NCBI RefSeq assembly: GCF_034347385.1
Contig: NZ_CP133777.1
Span: 2,170,001 to 2,234,000, forward strand
DNA length: 64,000 bases
Source: Actimicrobium sp. CCC2.4
Lineage (GTDB): Bacteria > Pseudomonadota > Gammaproteobacteria > Burkholderiales > Burkholderiaceae_D
Direction: 5' to 3'
The position numbers and the translations under genes are program-made. The notes beneath the pieces were generated by a model. The model did not search any database and was not told where the DNA came from. It saw nothing but the letters and a program-made list of their open reading frames with translations. Shown here one piece after another: positions 7,296-16,970 of the stretch. How positions within the stretch are numbered: position 1 is the stretch's first letter; every line of letters starts with the position of its first letter.

Positions 7296-9022
7296 TGAAG
7301 ACATTAATGTACGGATTCGTGATTGCCGGATTAACCGCTTGCGCTGCACCGGGGGCACAGCGTGATACCTACGACATGATTAATTTTCAATTAAAAAAAG
7401 CCACGGAGTTGAATGCGCAGTACGCACAACGTGATGAAGCAGCGCTGGCCCGGGCCAAGGTTCCCGCTATGGTTCCCGTCGCACGCGCGATTGCCGAGGA
7501 ACGCTTCAATTTGTCGTTCAATGAAGCACCGGCCCAGCAATTTTTTCGCGCCATTGTCACCGGTACCCGCTACAGCATGCTGGTGCATCCGGGTGTGACT
7601 GGCACGATCTCTGCCCATCTCAAGGAGGTGACGCTTGTTGAAGTGATGGATTCGGTGCGGGAAATTTATGGTTACGACTACAAAATCGAAGGTAACCGGA
7701 TTTATGTCAGACCGCTGAGCTTGCAAACCAGTATTTTTCAGGTGAACTATCTCAACAGCAATCGCAAGGGATCGTCCGACATCCGGGTGACCTCAGGTTC
7801 GGTCAGTGATGTGACCTCCAATGGAAGCGGACAGGCCAGCAGTAATTTTCTGCCGCAACAACGAGCGTCGTCGCATGGCATCGACAGTAGCAAGATCAGC
7901 ACTTCATCAAACAATGATTTCTGGGCCGAATTGAAGGCATCGCTCGAGGCCATCATTGGCGGCAAGGAGGGACGCAGCGTGGTCATCAGTGCGCAATCCG
8001 GGGTAGTCGTGATCCGCGCGATGTCCGATGAGTTACGCAATGTCGCTGCCTTCCTGAAAGCGACGCAGTTGTCGGTCGACCGACAGGTCATCCTTGAAGC
8101 GAAGATCATGGAAGTTGAACTCAATGATAGTTTTCAGTCAGGCATTAACTGGGCAGCTTTTGCCGCACCGGGCAGCAGCAACCGGCGCGGAACGGTGGGG
8201 TTTGTCGCGCCGGGATCAACGCTCAATCCGGCACCACAAAATGGCGCCGCGCCGGCCAGCATGACCACTGGCGGCAATAATGCGCTGACGGCGATCAGTG
8301 GCAGCGCATTGTCGGCAGCCGGCACCGCGGCGGGCTCGTTGTTCGGGCTGGCATTTCAGACCAGTAATTTTTCTGCATTGATTTCTTTCCTTGAATCGCA
8401 GGGCACCGTGCATGTGTTGTCGAGCCCGCGCATCGCGACGCTGAACAACCAGAAAGCCGTGCTGAAAGTCGGCACCGATGAATTTTTCGTGACACGCCTG
8501 ACCACTACGCCTGGCCTGAGCGCAGGCAATGTCACTACCGGTGCGACGACAACGGTCGAAGTCCAACCGTTCTTTTCTGGCGTATCGCTCGATGTGACGC
8601 CGCAAATCGACGATAGCGGCAACATTACGCTGCACGTTCATCCGTCCGTGAGCAAGGTGACGACGGTCGATAAGATCGTCAACCTCGGGGCCAATAACGG
8701 CACGTTGAGTCTGCCGCTGGCTTCGAGTGCGATTTCGGAAACCGATAGCGTGGTGCGCGGGCAGGATGGACGGGTCATCGCGATCGGTGGCCTGATGCGG
8801 CAGTCGTCCACCTCGGATAACTCCCAGGTGCCCGGTGCTGGCGATGTGCCCGTGTTGGGTAACTTGTTTCGTAGTACGGCGCGGATCGCGCAAAAGCGTG
8901 AACTGGTCATTTTGATTCGACCGACTGTCATTCAAAGCAATAGCGATTGGGCGCAGGACATGCTCGACAGCCAGCGTCGTGTCGAGGAATTGGCACCACG
9001 CGTGCGTCCGCTTTCAAACTGA
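7295..9022 (+). CDS. mshL: MSHA outer-membrane secretin MshL
   Basis: Secretin of 575 residues that forms the outer-membrane channel for the MSHA pilus. The N-terminus is a lipoprotein signal peptide with lipobox LTAC (cysteine at residue 16). An STN/N0 domain follows (FNLSFNEAPAQQFFRAIVTG, about residues 70-140), then an N1-like domain and the secretin core starting VILEAKIMEVELND. The conserved end includes VPVLGNLFRS and a segment beginning RELVILIRPT. Glycine- and alanine-rich loops at residues 290-350 are normal for secretins. It is the last recognised gene of the operon; 480 bases without a clear gene follow. Confidence 0.9.
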   Translation: MKTLMYGFVIAGLTACAAPGAQRDTYDMINFQLKKATELNAQYAQRDEAALARAKVPAMVPVARAIAEERFNLSFNEAPAQQFFRAIVTGTRYSMLVHPGVTGTISAHLKEVTLVEVMDSVREIYGYDYKIEGNRIYVRPLSLQTSIFQVNYLNSNRKGSSDIRVTSGSVSDVTSNGSGQASSNFLPQQRASSHGIDSSKISTSSNNDFWAELKASLEAIIGGKEGRSVVISAQSGVVVIRAMSDELRNVAAFLKATQLSVDRQVILEAKIMEVELNDSFQSGINWAAFAAPGSSNRRGTVGFVAPGSTLNPAPQNGAAPASMTTGGNNALTAISGSALSAAGTAAGSLFGLAFQTSNFSALISFLESQGTVHVLSSPRIATLNNQKAVLKVGTDEFFVTRLTTTPGLSAGNVTTGATTTVEVQPFFSGVSLDVTPQIDDSGNITLHVHPSVSKVTTVDKIVNLGANNGTLSLPLASSAISETDSVVRGQDGRVIAIGGLMRQSSTSDNSQVPGAGDVPVLGNLFRSTARIAQKRELVILIRPTVIQSNSDWAQDMLDSQRRVEELAPRVRPLSN

Positions 9023-9505
9023 GTCACGCAGTCCGTCAAGACGAAAAAATATGCCGGCCAGAGCGGATGCAAGGGTGCCTTGACACTCGTCGAACTTGCT
9101 ACTGGCAACAGCGATCGATGGCTGAGGATGCTCCCGGGCAGGTGATTGCGTCATCTGTCGCCGGCCTTGATTGGACAGCCGGTTTCAGTCAGTCGGATTT
9201 TAAGAAGCACACGCGGCCACCTCCCGACACGACGACACCTGGCGTATTGACGTCCATGCTGGCAGAACTGAACAGGTGGCCGTTGTCGAAGATGGTCGCC
9301 GACGAGGCATTCAAAGAGCGATATTGTCTGAGCAAGGTGGTCGATGCGGCCAGCGATCCGGCAAACAAAAAATTCCTTGGTCAAAAAATAAGACGACCGT
9401 TCTTTTCAGGGTATAGTGCAAGTTGAAAAAGACAGGCTGTAGGAGCAAGCATTCCGGTATTCCTGCCAGGATTGCCCCAACGATACCCAACTACAAGGAA
9501 GAGAC
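9023..9505 (+). other. Intergenic region after mshL; only a doubtful ORF
   Basis: These 483 bases hold no gene I can support. A frame at 9118-9426 (102 codons) reads on the plus strand and could encode a small hypothetical protein, but it shows no signal peptide, domain or good ribosome binding site. The region directly before fadB contains a TATAGT hexamer at 9412-9417 that could be a -10 element, though no matching -35 was found. No terminator hairpin was found after mshL. Confidence 0.4.
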
Positions 9506-11584
9506 ATGACAGCTCAATACCAGGTCAATGGCGCAGTTGCCATCATTACCCTCGATAATCGACCGGTCAACGGACTGGGGCTGTCGACCCGTACCGCCGT
9601 GGTCGAGGGCGTGCGCAAGGCACTCGCGGATGCGGCGGTCAAGGCCATCATCCTCACCGGCGCCGGCAAGGCCTTCTCCGGCGGTGCCGATATCAAGGAA
9701 TTCAATTCCCCGAGCGCGTTCGCAGAACCGTCGCTGCACACCCTGATCAATGTAGTCGAGTCGGCCGGCAAGCCGGTCATCGCGGTCATCCATAGCGTGT
9801 GCATGGGCGGCGGGCTGGAACTGGCGCTGGGTTGTCACTACCGCGTGGCGAGTCCGGGTGCGCAAATTGCGCTGCCGGAAGTCAAGCTCGGGATTTTGCC
9901 TGGTGCCGGTGGCACACAGCGCCTGCCGCGCGTGGTTGGCCTGGAACTGGCGCTGAACATGATCGTGTCCGGCACGCCGGTCGCCTCCGAGAAACTCGCG
10001 AAAACCGCGTTGTTCAGCCAGTTGATCGAGGGTGATCTGATGGCAGGTGCACTGGCATTTGCCGCCGGCATCGCTGAGGTCCGGCCGCTGCCGAAAGTGC
10101 GCGACATCAAGGTTGATTATCCGAACTACGAAGCCTTCCTGCAGTTCTCCCGCAATACCGTCAAGGCCATGTCGGGTCCGTATCCGGCACCGCTGAAATG
10201 TGTCGAAGCCGTTGCCGCATCGGTGACGATGAAGTTCGACGATGGCATCAAGTTCGAGCGCGACCTGTTCATCGAACTGGTCCAGACCACCGAATCAAAA
10301 GCGCTGCGTCATGCGTTCTTTGGTGAACGTGCTGCCAGCAAGATTCCGGATGTGCCGGCCGATACGCCGGTGCGCGCTATCAAGTCGGCCGCCGTGATCG
10401 GGGCCGGCACGATGGGCGGCGGGATTGCGATGAACTTCGTCAATGCCGGCATCCCGGTGATGCTGCTGGAAACCAAGCAGGAAGCGCTCGACAAGGGCAT
10501 CGCGACGATCCGCAAGAATTACGAAAACACGATGAAGAAGGGCAAGCTGACGCAAGAGAAATTTGATCAGCGCGTCGGCATGATCAGCGGCACGCTGAAC
10601 TACGCCGATATCGGCCAGGCCGATATCGTCGTCGAAGCCGTCTTCGAAGACATGGGCGTCAAGGAAACCGTCTTCCGCAAGCTCGATGAAGTCATGAAAC
10701 AAGGCGCGATTCTGGCCTCGAACACCTCAACGCTGGATGTCGACCAGATCGCTTCGTTCACGAAGCGCCCGCAAGACGTTATCGGCACCCACTTTTTCAG
10801 TCCGGCCAACGTGATGAAGCTGCTCGAAATCGTGCGCGGCAAGGCCACTGCCAAGGATGTGCTGGCGACCACGCTGGCGTTATCGAAAAAGATCAAGAAA
10901 ACCGGTGTCGTGTCGGGTGTCTGCGACGGCTTCATCGGTAACCGGATGATCGAGCAATACAGTCGTCAGGCCGGATTCCTGATTGAAGAGGGTGCGTTGC
11001 CGGAGCAAGTTGATAAGGCCGTCGAGAAGTTCGGCTTTGCGATGGGACCGTTCCGTATGGGCGACCTGGCCGGCAACGATATCGGCTGGTATATCCGCAA
11101 GCGGCGTTACCTCGAAAAGCCAGAAATCACCTATTCGAAAACCGCCGACCTGTTGTGCGAACTCGGTCGCTACGGTCAGAAAACCGGTGCCGGCTGGTAC
11201 GACTACAAGGCCGGCGATCGCAAGGCGTATGCCTCGTCGCTCGTCAACGACATGATCATCCAGCACTCAGCCGATATCGGTGTCGAGCGCCGCAAGATCA
11301 GCGATCAGGAAATCATCGAGCGGCTGGTGTATTCGCTGGTCAATGAGGCGGCACATATTCTCGAAGAAGGCATCGCGATGCGGGCCTCGGACATCGATAT
11401 GGTCTATCTGACCGGATATGGCTTCCCGGTTTTCCGTGGTGGTCCGATGTTCTATGCCGATACGGTTGGTTTGCCGAACGTGCTGATGGCGATGGAGAAA
11501 CTGGCCAAGGGGCGGCATGGCGATGCATGGAAGCCTGCGCCGCTGCTGGTGAAACTGGCGGCCGAAGGCAAGACCTTCAACTGA
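9506..11584 (+). CDS. fadB: Bifunctional enoyl-CoA hydratase / 3-hydroxyacyl-CoA dehydrogenase
   Basis: Fatty acid beta-oxidation enzyme of 692 residues that hydrates 2-enoyl-CoA and oxidises the 3-hydroxyacyl-CoA product with NAD. The N-terminal crotonase domain (about residues 5-190) has the oxyanion-hole motif [13 protein letters not shown] and the two glutamate-bearing segments GGGLELALG and [17 protein letters not shown]. The NAD-binding Rossmann motif [13 protein letters not shown] begins near residue 297, followed by two 3HCDH C-terminal domains. The layout matches the shorter peroxisomal-type multienzymes common in Burkholderiales. No thiolase gene (fadA) is adjacent. A GGAAGAG ribosome binding site precedes the ATG, and a strong terminator follows the stop. 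The symbol fadJ would fit as well. Confidence 0.9.
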   Translation: MTAQYQVNGAVAIITLDNRPVNGLGLSTRTAVVEGVRKALADAAVKAIILTGAGKAFSGGADIKEFNSPSAFAEPSLHTLINVVESAGKPVIAVIHSVCMGGGLELALGCHYRVASPGAQIALPEVKLGILPGAGGTQRLPRVVGLELALNMIVSGTPVASEKLAKTALFSQLIEGDLMAGALAFAAGIAEVRPLPKVRDIKVDYPNYEAFLQFSRNTVKAMSGPYPAPLKCVEAVAASVTMKFDDGIKFERDLFIELVQTTESKALRHAFFGERAASKIPDVPADTPVRAIKSAAVIGAGTMGGGIAMNFVNAGIPVMLLETKQEALDKGIATIRKNYENTMKKGKLTQEKFDQRVGMISGTLNYADIGQADIVVEAVFEDMGVKETVFRKLDEVMKQGAILASNTSTLDVDQIASFTKRPQDVIGTHFFSPANVMKLLEIVRGKATAKDVLATTLALSKKIKKTGVVSGVCDGFIGNRMIEQYSRQAGFLIEEGALPEQVDKAVEKFGFAMGPFRMGDLAGNDIGWYIRKRRYLEKPEITYSKTADLLCELGRYGQKTGAGWYDYKAGDRKAYASSLVNDMIIQHSADIGVERRKISDQEIIERLVYSLVNEAAHILEEGIAMRASDIDMVYLTGYGFPVFRGGPMFYADTVGLPNVLMAMEKLAKGRHGDAWKPAPLLVKLAAEGKTFN

Positions 11585-11600
11585 TGCGCTTCTGACCAAT

Positions 11601-11631
11601 AAAAAAAGCCTCGCGATTGCGAGGCTTTTTT
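11601..11631 (+). terminator. Rho-independent terminator after fadB
   Basis: A perfect 7-bp stem, GCCTCGC/GCGAGGC, with a GATT loop is flanked by seven A before and six T after, 17 bases downstream of the fadB stop. Confidence 0.9.
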
Positions 11632-11680
11632 ATTGCAGCACGGCCATTGGAAAAGACTGAACATTTACCCGGTTCCCAGC

Positions 11681-11708
11681 TAAAGTCGGCGCGGCGGCGT
11701 GCCGATAA
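11681..11708 (+). promoter_or_regulatory. Candidate sigma-28 (FliA) promoter for the yjfB-like gene
   Basis: TAAAGTCG at 11681-11688 and GCCGATAA at 11701-11708 match the flagellar sigma factor consensus TAAAGTTT-N11-GCCGATAA. All eight bases of the -10 element match, as do six of eight in the -35; the spacer is one base longer than consensus (12). It lies 32 bases upstream of a start codon of a gene assigned to a motility family, which strengthens the call. Confidence 0.7.
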
Positions 11709-11739
11709 CAAGACATTCATCAGTCAACCGGAGAGCTTC

Positions 11740-11940
11740 ATGAACGCCAGTTCCATAGGCAGTTTGTCCACCAATTTGTCCTCGGCAAAAACCGATCAAG
11801 CCATCGGTATTGCCGTCCTGAAAAAAGCACTGGATAGCGAAAAATCCACCGCCAGCGCCTTGCTTGACGCCCTGCCTGCTGTACCCACTACCAGCAGTTT
11901 GCCGTCCAATCTGGGTCGCACAATCAATACCACTGCCTGA
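11740..11940 (+). CDS. YjfB family putative motility protein
   Basis: Small protein of 66 residues, MNASSIGSLSTNLSSAKTDQ and onward, resembling the YjfB family. That family has an amphipathic N-terminal segment with 'SSIxSLxxxLSxAKT', then 'IAVLKKALD' and a short tail with 'LLDALP'. The family is small, widespread near motility genes and of unknown biochemical function. A GGAGAG ribosome binding site lies four bases before ATG 11740, and a sigma-28-type promoter lies just upstream, so it is probably a late flagellar-regulon gene. No other motility gene is adjacent. Confidence 0.75.
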   Translation: MNASSIGSLSTNLSSAKTDQAIGIAVLKKALDSEKSTASALLDALPAVPTTSSLPSNLGRTINTTA

Positions 11941-12258
11941 CTTCGGGGCGGGGCGATGTCTGCGACTGGTTTGCGGCTGAACCGACGGTGGATTTTCACC
12001 CGGAATGTCTGATGTCCGTAGGCGGTACAGCCTGTACCCGTTGCATCAATCACCCCCGTCGCGCCAGTCGTCAAGCTTCTACACACCGGCTTCCGGTTCG
12101 GGTGTTAATCCGCCAACGTCTCTGTCCTCGATCAAGCCATCGTCACGGCTGGTGAGGTCGCTGACACGCCGCCCTCCTGCTGGGCGGGGAGGCGATCAAT
12201 TGGCATAATTTTTTTGCCAGCCTGCCGGCAAGCGGTCGAAATGTAACGGCAGGGCACC
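11941..12258. other. Intergenic region between the yjfB-like gene and mrcA
   Basis: No gene is supported in these 318 bases; short frames on either strand look random. A GC-rich inverted repeat, CCGCCC/GGGCGG with a seven-base loop, lies near 12171-12189, close before mrcA. It has no T-run of its own, so it is not a clear terminator. Confidence 0.5.
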
Positions 12259-14736
12259 GTGGAAGGTTGGCAAAAAAAACTGGTCTATACTTTCGGCATT
12301 CTCAAATTGCGCCGCCGTGCCGGCGCATCCGACCAATCGCCTGACAACCTGACCGGTATCACACCCGCGTCCTTCACCTTGACCCGATCTACTTCCCGCC
12401 CCCTGAAACGCCACCTCCTGATTGCCTTCCTTTGCCTCTGTGGTGTGGGGGCTTTTGGCGTCTCTCTGCTACTCGGCTATGCGTTCCTGATCGTCGGGCC
12501 GAACATGCCTTCGCTCGATACACTGGTCGACTACAAACCCAAAATTCCATTGCGTATATTCACAGCTGACAAGGTGCTGATCGGTGAGTTTGGTGAAGAG
12601 CATCGGAATTTCCTGCCGATCAAGCAGATTCCGGCCCAGATGAAAAACGCGGTGCTGGCGATCGAGGACAGCCGTTTTTACGAGCACGGCGGGGTTGATT
12701 TTATCGGGCTGATGCGTGCCATCGTGAAAGATCTTGGTGGCGGTTCGGCACAAGGGGCATCGACGATCACGATGCAGGTTGCCCGCAATTTTTTCCTGAC
12801 CCGTGACAAGACGGTAGCCCGCAAGGTCAATGAAATCATGCTGTCCTACAAGATCGAGCGCACGCTGTCGAAAGACCAGATCTTCGAGCTGTACCTGAAC
12901 CAGATTTACCTCGGACAGCGCGCCTACGGTTTCGGCAGTGCCGCGCAAACCTACTTTGGCAAACCACTGGCACAACTCAGCATCGCCCAGTTCGCGATGC
13001 TGGCCGGTTTGCCGAAAGCGCCGTCGGCATACAACCCGGTGGTCAATCCCAAGCGGGCGCACATTCGCCAGCAATACATCCTGCAACGCATGCGTGAGCT
13101 AAATTTCATCACCGCCGAGCAATATCAACAGGCGGTAGACGAAGACATCAAGGTTCGTCAAACCGGCAAGTCCTATGCGATCCACGCCGAGTACGCCGCC
13201 GAAATGGTGCGCAAGATCCTCTACGAGCAGTACAAGGACGAGATCTACACCAGCGGTTTTGACGTGATCACTACCCTGCGCTCCAAGGATCAGGAAGCCG
13301 CTTATCTGGCGCTACGGCGCGGCGTGATGGATTACGAGCGTCGCCATGGTTATCGTGGTCCCGAGGCGGTCATCACGCTACCGGCGGATGCCGAGGATCG
13401 CCAGGATGCGATAGACGATGTACTGGAAAAACATCCGGACAGTGATGAATTGCTGGCTGCCGTGGTCACTGATGCTTCACCGAAGCTGGTGCGGGCGACG
13501 CTGCTGTCGGGCGACAGCATCGAACTCAGTGGTGATGGTTTGCGCTTCGCCGCGGCCGGCTTGAACGTCAAATCGACCGCGTCGCTGCGCATCGTGCCGG
13601 GCGCGGTGATCCGTATTACCCGCGATGCCAAAGAGCGCTGGAGTATTGTCCAGTTGCCCAATGTGGCTGCGGCATTTGTCGCACTGGATCCGCAAAGCGG
13701 AGCCTATCGCGCGCTGGTGGGTGGCTTCGATTTCAATCTGAGCAAGTTCGATCACGTCACACAAGCATGGCGTCAGCCGGGCTCAAGTATCAAGCCCTTC
13801 ATTTATTCGGCTGCGCTGGAAAAAGGCTACGGTCCGGGCACGCTGATCAATGATGCGCCGCTTTCCATTCCGGCCGAAGCAGGCGCACCGTTATGGGAGC
13901 CGAAAAATGACGACAACGTCTACGATGGCCCGGTCACGATGCGACTGGCGCTGGCCAAGTCGAAGAACGTCGTCTCGATCCGCGTGCTGCGCGCCATCAC
14001 GGCGCAGGCCGCGCGGGACCACATGGGTCGCTTCGGCTTCGATGTGAACAAGCAGCCCAACAACCTGACCCTGGCACTGGGTACCGGGCTGGTTACGCCG
14101 GGCCAGATGGCCGGTGCGTACGCGGTGTTTGCCAATGGCGGCTACCAGGTTACGCCTTACTTGATCCAGAGCGTGACAGATGCGCGCGGCAAGCTGGTGT
14201 CGCAGGCCAAGCCGGTGCTGGTGGGCGAAGAGTCGGTGCGGGTGCTGGATTCGCGCAATGCCTTCATCATGGACAGCATGTTGCGTGACGTGGCCCGCTA
14301 CGGCACCGCCGCAGCGGCGTCGCGACTGGGTCGTACCGATCTGGCCGGAAAAACCGGCACGACCAATGATTCGATTGACGGCTGGTTTGCCGGTTACGGC
14401 GGCGATGTGGTGGCGGTATCGTGGATGGGCTATGACGATCCGAAATCATTGGGCAACCGCGAGTTCGGTTCAACACTGGCACTGCCGGTCTGGATGAACT
14501 TCATGCAGTCGGCGTTACGTGGCAAACCGATGGCGCAGGCATCCGTGCCGGCCGGCCTGAATCGTGACTACGGCGATTGGGCCTATAACGAATATGCGCA
14601 AGGTGGCGGCGTGCGCTCGCTCGGACTCGATGAACCGGGGGCGATGCCACCACCGTTCGAAACCGGCATTTTCGGCGAGCGGGTGATTCCGCCCGATCCG
14701 TCAGCGACCCGCATGAAAGAGCTTTACGGTTTCTGA
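12259..14736 (+). CDS. mrcA: Penicillin-binding protein 1A
   Basis: Bifunctional class A penicillin-binding protein of up to 825 residues that polymerises and crosslinks peptidoglycan in the periplasm. A cytoplasmic N-terminus is followed by one transmembrane helix (residues 53-79). The GT51 glycosyltransferase domain has the catalytic IEDSRFYEHGGVD motif at 135-147 and QGASTITMQVARN. The transpeptidase domain has SxxK at S509-K512 (SSIK), an SKN motif and KTGT at 698-701. The GTG at 12259 is the longest start and has AGGG upstream. A TATACT hexamer at about 12289-12294 hints that transcription may start inside this frame, making the TTG at 12379 a possible true start. The 3' end overlaps the opposing flavoprotein gene by 13 bases. 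Confidence 0.92.
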   Translation: MEGWQKKLVYTFGILKLRRRAGASDQSPDNLTGITPASFTLTRSTSRPLKRHLLIAFLCLCGVGAFGVSLLLGYAFLIVGPNMPSLDTLVDYKPKIPLRIFTADKVLIGEFGEEHRNFLPIKQIPAQMKNAVLAIEDSRFYEHGGVDFIGLMRAIVKDLGGGSAQGASTITMQVARNFFLTRDKTVARKVNEIMLSYKIERTLSKDQIFELYLNQIYLGQRAYGFGSAAQTYFGKPLAQLSIAQFAMLAGLPKAPSAYNPVVNPKRAHIRQQYILQRMRELNFITAEQYQQAVDEDIKVRQTGKSYAIHAEYAAEMVRKILYEQYKDEIYTSGFDVITTLRSKDQEAAYLALRRGVMDYERRHGYRGPEAVITLPADAEDRQDAIDDVLEKHPDSDELLAAVVTDASPKLVRATLLSGDSIELSGDGLRFAAAGLNVKSTASLRIVPGAVIRITRDAKERWSIVQLPNVAAAFVALDPQSGAYRALVGGFDFNLSKFDHVTQAWRQPGSSIKPFIYSAALEKGYGPGTLINDAPLSIPAEAGAPLWEPKNDDNVYDGPVTMRLALAKSKNVVSIRVLRAITAQAARDHMGRFGFDVNKQPNNLTLALGTGLVTPGQMAGAYAVFANGGYQVTPYLIQSVTDARGKLVSQAKPVLVGEESVRVLDSRNAFIMDSMLRDVARYGTAAAASRLGRTDLAGKTGTTNDSIDGWFAGYGGDVVAVSWMGYDDPKSLGNREFGSTLALPVWMNFMQSALRGKPMAQASVPAGLNRDYGDWAYNEYAQGGGVRSLGLDEPGAMPPPFETGIFGERVIPPDPSATRMKELYGF

Positions 14737-15965
14737 TCCAGCCACTGCAACACACCGCGCGCCGCATGGCGTCCGGTGCCGAGGCAGGCAGTGAGCAGGT
14801 AGCCGCCGGTCGGCGCTTCCCAGTCGAGCATTTCGCCGGCACAAAACACGCCCGGCATCGCCTGCGTCATCAAGCCGGCATCGAGGGCTTCGAAGCGCAC
14901 GCCACCGGCGCTGCTGATGGCTTCATCGATAGGACGGACTGCCGTCAGAGTTAGCGGCAAGGACTTGATGGCGGCCGCTAGACGGGCCGGATCATTGAAG
15001 GCTTCTTTGTCCAGCAGTTCGCGCAGCAAGCCCATCTTGACGCCCGCCAGGCCAACCCGGCTTTGCAGATGACTGGCCAGCGAGCGCGATCCGCGCGGAT
15101 GGTCGACTTCCGCCAGCACCCGCGCCGCATCCTTGCCGGGTGCGAGGTCGAGCCGGATCGTGACCGATCCTGTGGCATTGATCTGGTCGCGCAAGGTCGC
15201 CGAGAGCGCATACACCAGACTCCCTTCGACGCCACCGGCACTGATCATGCATTCGCCGGCGCGCACCTGCGCGACACCGGCGGCATCGCTCCAGTGGATG
15301 TCGATGGATTTGAGCGGATGACCGGCGAATTTTTCAGCGAAATGCGGCGTCCAGCCGACATCGAAACCACAGTTGGCCGGCTGCAGCGGCGCGACATCTA
15401 TCCCGTGCGCACCCAGCCAGGGCACCCAGGCACCGGTCGAACCGAGACGCGCCCAGCTGCCGCCGCCCAGCGCCAGCACCACCGCATCCGGCCGGCAGGT
15501 GACCGTGCCGTCAGGATGATCGAACACCAGCGCACCGTCGCCATCCCAGCCGCGCCACGCGTGGCGCATGTGAAAGCGCACGCCGGCACCGCGCAAGCGA
15601 TGCAGCCAGGCGCGCAGCAATGGCGCCGCCTTCATGTCGACCGGGAAAACCCGTCCCGACGAACCGACAAACGTGTCGATCCCGAGCTTGCTGCACCAGT
15701 CGCGCAGGGCGCTGGCGTCGAAGGCGTCAATGACCGGCTGCAGGGCAGGGCGGCGTGCGGCATAGCGGGAATGGAATGCGTCGGCCGGTTCGGCGTGCGT
15801 CAGGTTCAGTCCGCCTTTACCGGCCAGCAGGAATTTGCGCCCGACCGAGGGCATCGCATCGTAGAGGTCGACGCGGACACCGGCCTCAATGAGAATTTCA
15901 GCGGCCATCAATCCGGCCGGACCGCCACCGATGATGACGGTATGGCGTGCTTCGGGATGCGTCAT
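14724..15965 (-). CDS. BaiN/HI0933-like FAD-dependent oxidoreductase
   Basis: Flavoprotein of 413 residues in the BaiN/RdsA (HI0933) family. The FAD-binding motif VIIGGGPAGLMAAEILIEAG begins at residue 10, followed by the diagnostic GRKFLLAGKGGLNLTHAEP. A C-terminal motif beginning VFCAGEMLDWEAPTGGYLL binds FAD. Members are two-domain reductases; the substrate is unknown here. ATG 15965 is the start because the family motif begins shortly after it. The stop of rarD lies one base upstream of this ATG (TGACATG), so the two genes form a coupled leftward pair. Confidence 0.85.
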   Translation of the reverse strand: MTHPEARHTVIIGGGPAGLMAAEILIEAGVRVDLYDAMPSVGRKFLLAGKGGLNLTHAEPADAFHSRYAARRPALQPVIDAFDASALRDWCSKLGIDTFVGSSGRVFPVDMKAAPLLRAWLHRLRGAGVRFHMRHAWRGWDGDGALVFDHPDGTVTCRPDAVVLALGGGSWARLGSTGAWVPWLGAHGIDVAPLQPANCGFDVGWTPHFAEKFAGHPLKSIDIHWSDAAGVAQVRAGECMISAGGVEGSLVYALSATLRDQINATGSVTIRLDLAPGKDAARVLAEVDHPRGSRSLASHLQSRVGLAGVKMGLLRELLDKEAFNDPARLAAAIKSLPLTLTAVRPIDEAISSAGGVRFEALDAGLMTQAMPGVFCAGEMLDWEAPTGGYLLTACLGTGRHAARGVLQWLDQKP

Positions 15966-15966
15966 G

Positions 15967-16866
15967 TCAGCTTTCAGTCGTTGCAGGGGAGGCGCTACGG
16001 TTGCGCCAGGCGCGCCAGACGCTCTCGCCGGAATACACCACCAGCGCCGACCAGATCGCGGCAAAGCCGATCAGCCGGTCGCCGCTGAACGATTCGTTGT
16101 AGAGCAGGACACCGAGCGCCAGTTGCAGGCTGGGGCCGATGTATTGCAGCAGGCCCAGCGTCGCCATCGGGATCCGGCGTGCGCCGGCGGCAAACAGCAG
16201 CAGCGGCACCGCAGTGATCGGACCGGCCGCCATCAGCAGCCATTGCGATCGGGTAGGCGCATCGAGGAAGGCGTTTTGCTGATGCAGGGTCAGCCACACC
16301 AGCGCGGCCAGCGCGAATGGAAATAGCAGCAAGGTTTCCAGCGATAGCCCTTCGAGCGGCCCGAGTGTTGCGGTCTTGCGCATCAGGCCATAAAAACCGA
16401 AAGACAGCGCCAGCGTCAGCCCGATCCATGGCGGCTGGCCGGTGATCCAGGTCAGCCACGCGACGCCGGCAGCCGCCAGGGCGACTGCAAGCCACTGGAC
16501 CCCGCGCAGGCGTTCACCCAGCACCACGTAACCAAGCAGGACATTGACCAGCGGGTTGATGAAGTAACCCAGGCTGGAATCGATGATGCGGCCATTGTTG
16601 ACGGCCCAGATATAGGTGAACCAGTTGGTCGACAGCAGCACGGCGCTGAGCAAAAAAGTCGCCAGTACCTTGGGCTGGCGCACGGCATCGGCCAGCCATG
16701 ACCATTGCTTGCGCCAGGCCAGCACGCACAGCAGGAACAGCAGCGACCAGACCATCCGGTGCAGCATGATTTGTGTCGGGGCAATACTTTGCAGGGCTTT
16801 GAAGTAAAGCGGGAGCAGGCCCCAGATCACGTAGGCGGTGGCGGCGAAGAGCATGCCTTTGCGCAT
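15967..16866 (-). CDS. rarD: RarD-type EamA family transporter
   Basis: Inner-membrane protein of 299 residues with about ten hydrophobic helices. It begins MRKGMLFAATAYVIWGLLPL, the hallmark start of RarD. Internal segments NWFTYIWAVNNGRIIDSSLG and SLGYFINPLVNVLLG are also diagnostic. The substrate of RarD proteins is not firmly known; they belong to the drug/metabolite transporter superfamily. ATG 16866 was preferred over a longer frame because it matches the family start. It is first of a leftward pair with the BaiN-like gene. Confidence 0.88.
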   Translation of the reverse strand: MRKGMLFAATAYVIWGLLPLYFKALQSIAPTQIMLHRMVWSLLFLLCVLAWRKQWSWLADAVRQPKVLATFLLSAVLLSTNWFTYIWAVNNGRIIDSSLGYFINPLVNVLLGYVVLGERLRGVQWLAVALAAAGVAWLTWITGQPPWIGLTLALSFGFYGLMRKTATLGPLEGLSLETLLLFPFALAALVWLTLHQQNAFLDAPTRSQWLLMAAGPITAVPLLLFAAGARRIPMATLGLLQYIGPSLQLALGVLLYNESFSGDRLIGFAAIWSALVVYSGESVWRAWRNRSASPATTES

Positions 16867-16970
16867 GGAGGAGAGTCCCGGTAGTAGGAGCGCGCGGCAG
16901 TGCGGGCAGGGGCGCAATTATGCCACCGCAGAGGGCGCTCCGGTGGCTGTTGACCTGCTTATCTCCGGCG

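Noticed and set aside
9118-9426. 102-codon ORF between mshL and fadB
   Set aside because: No recognisable features or ribosome binding site; kept only as a note in the intergenic entry.
12171-12189. GC-rich inverted repeat before mrcA as a terminator
   Set aside because: No T-run follows and no gene clearly ends there.
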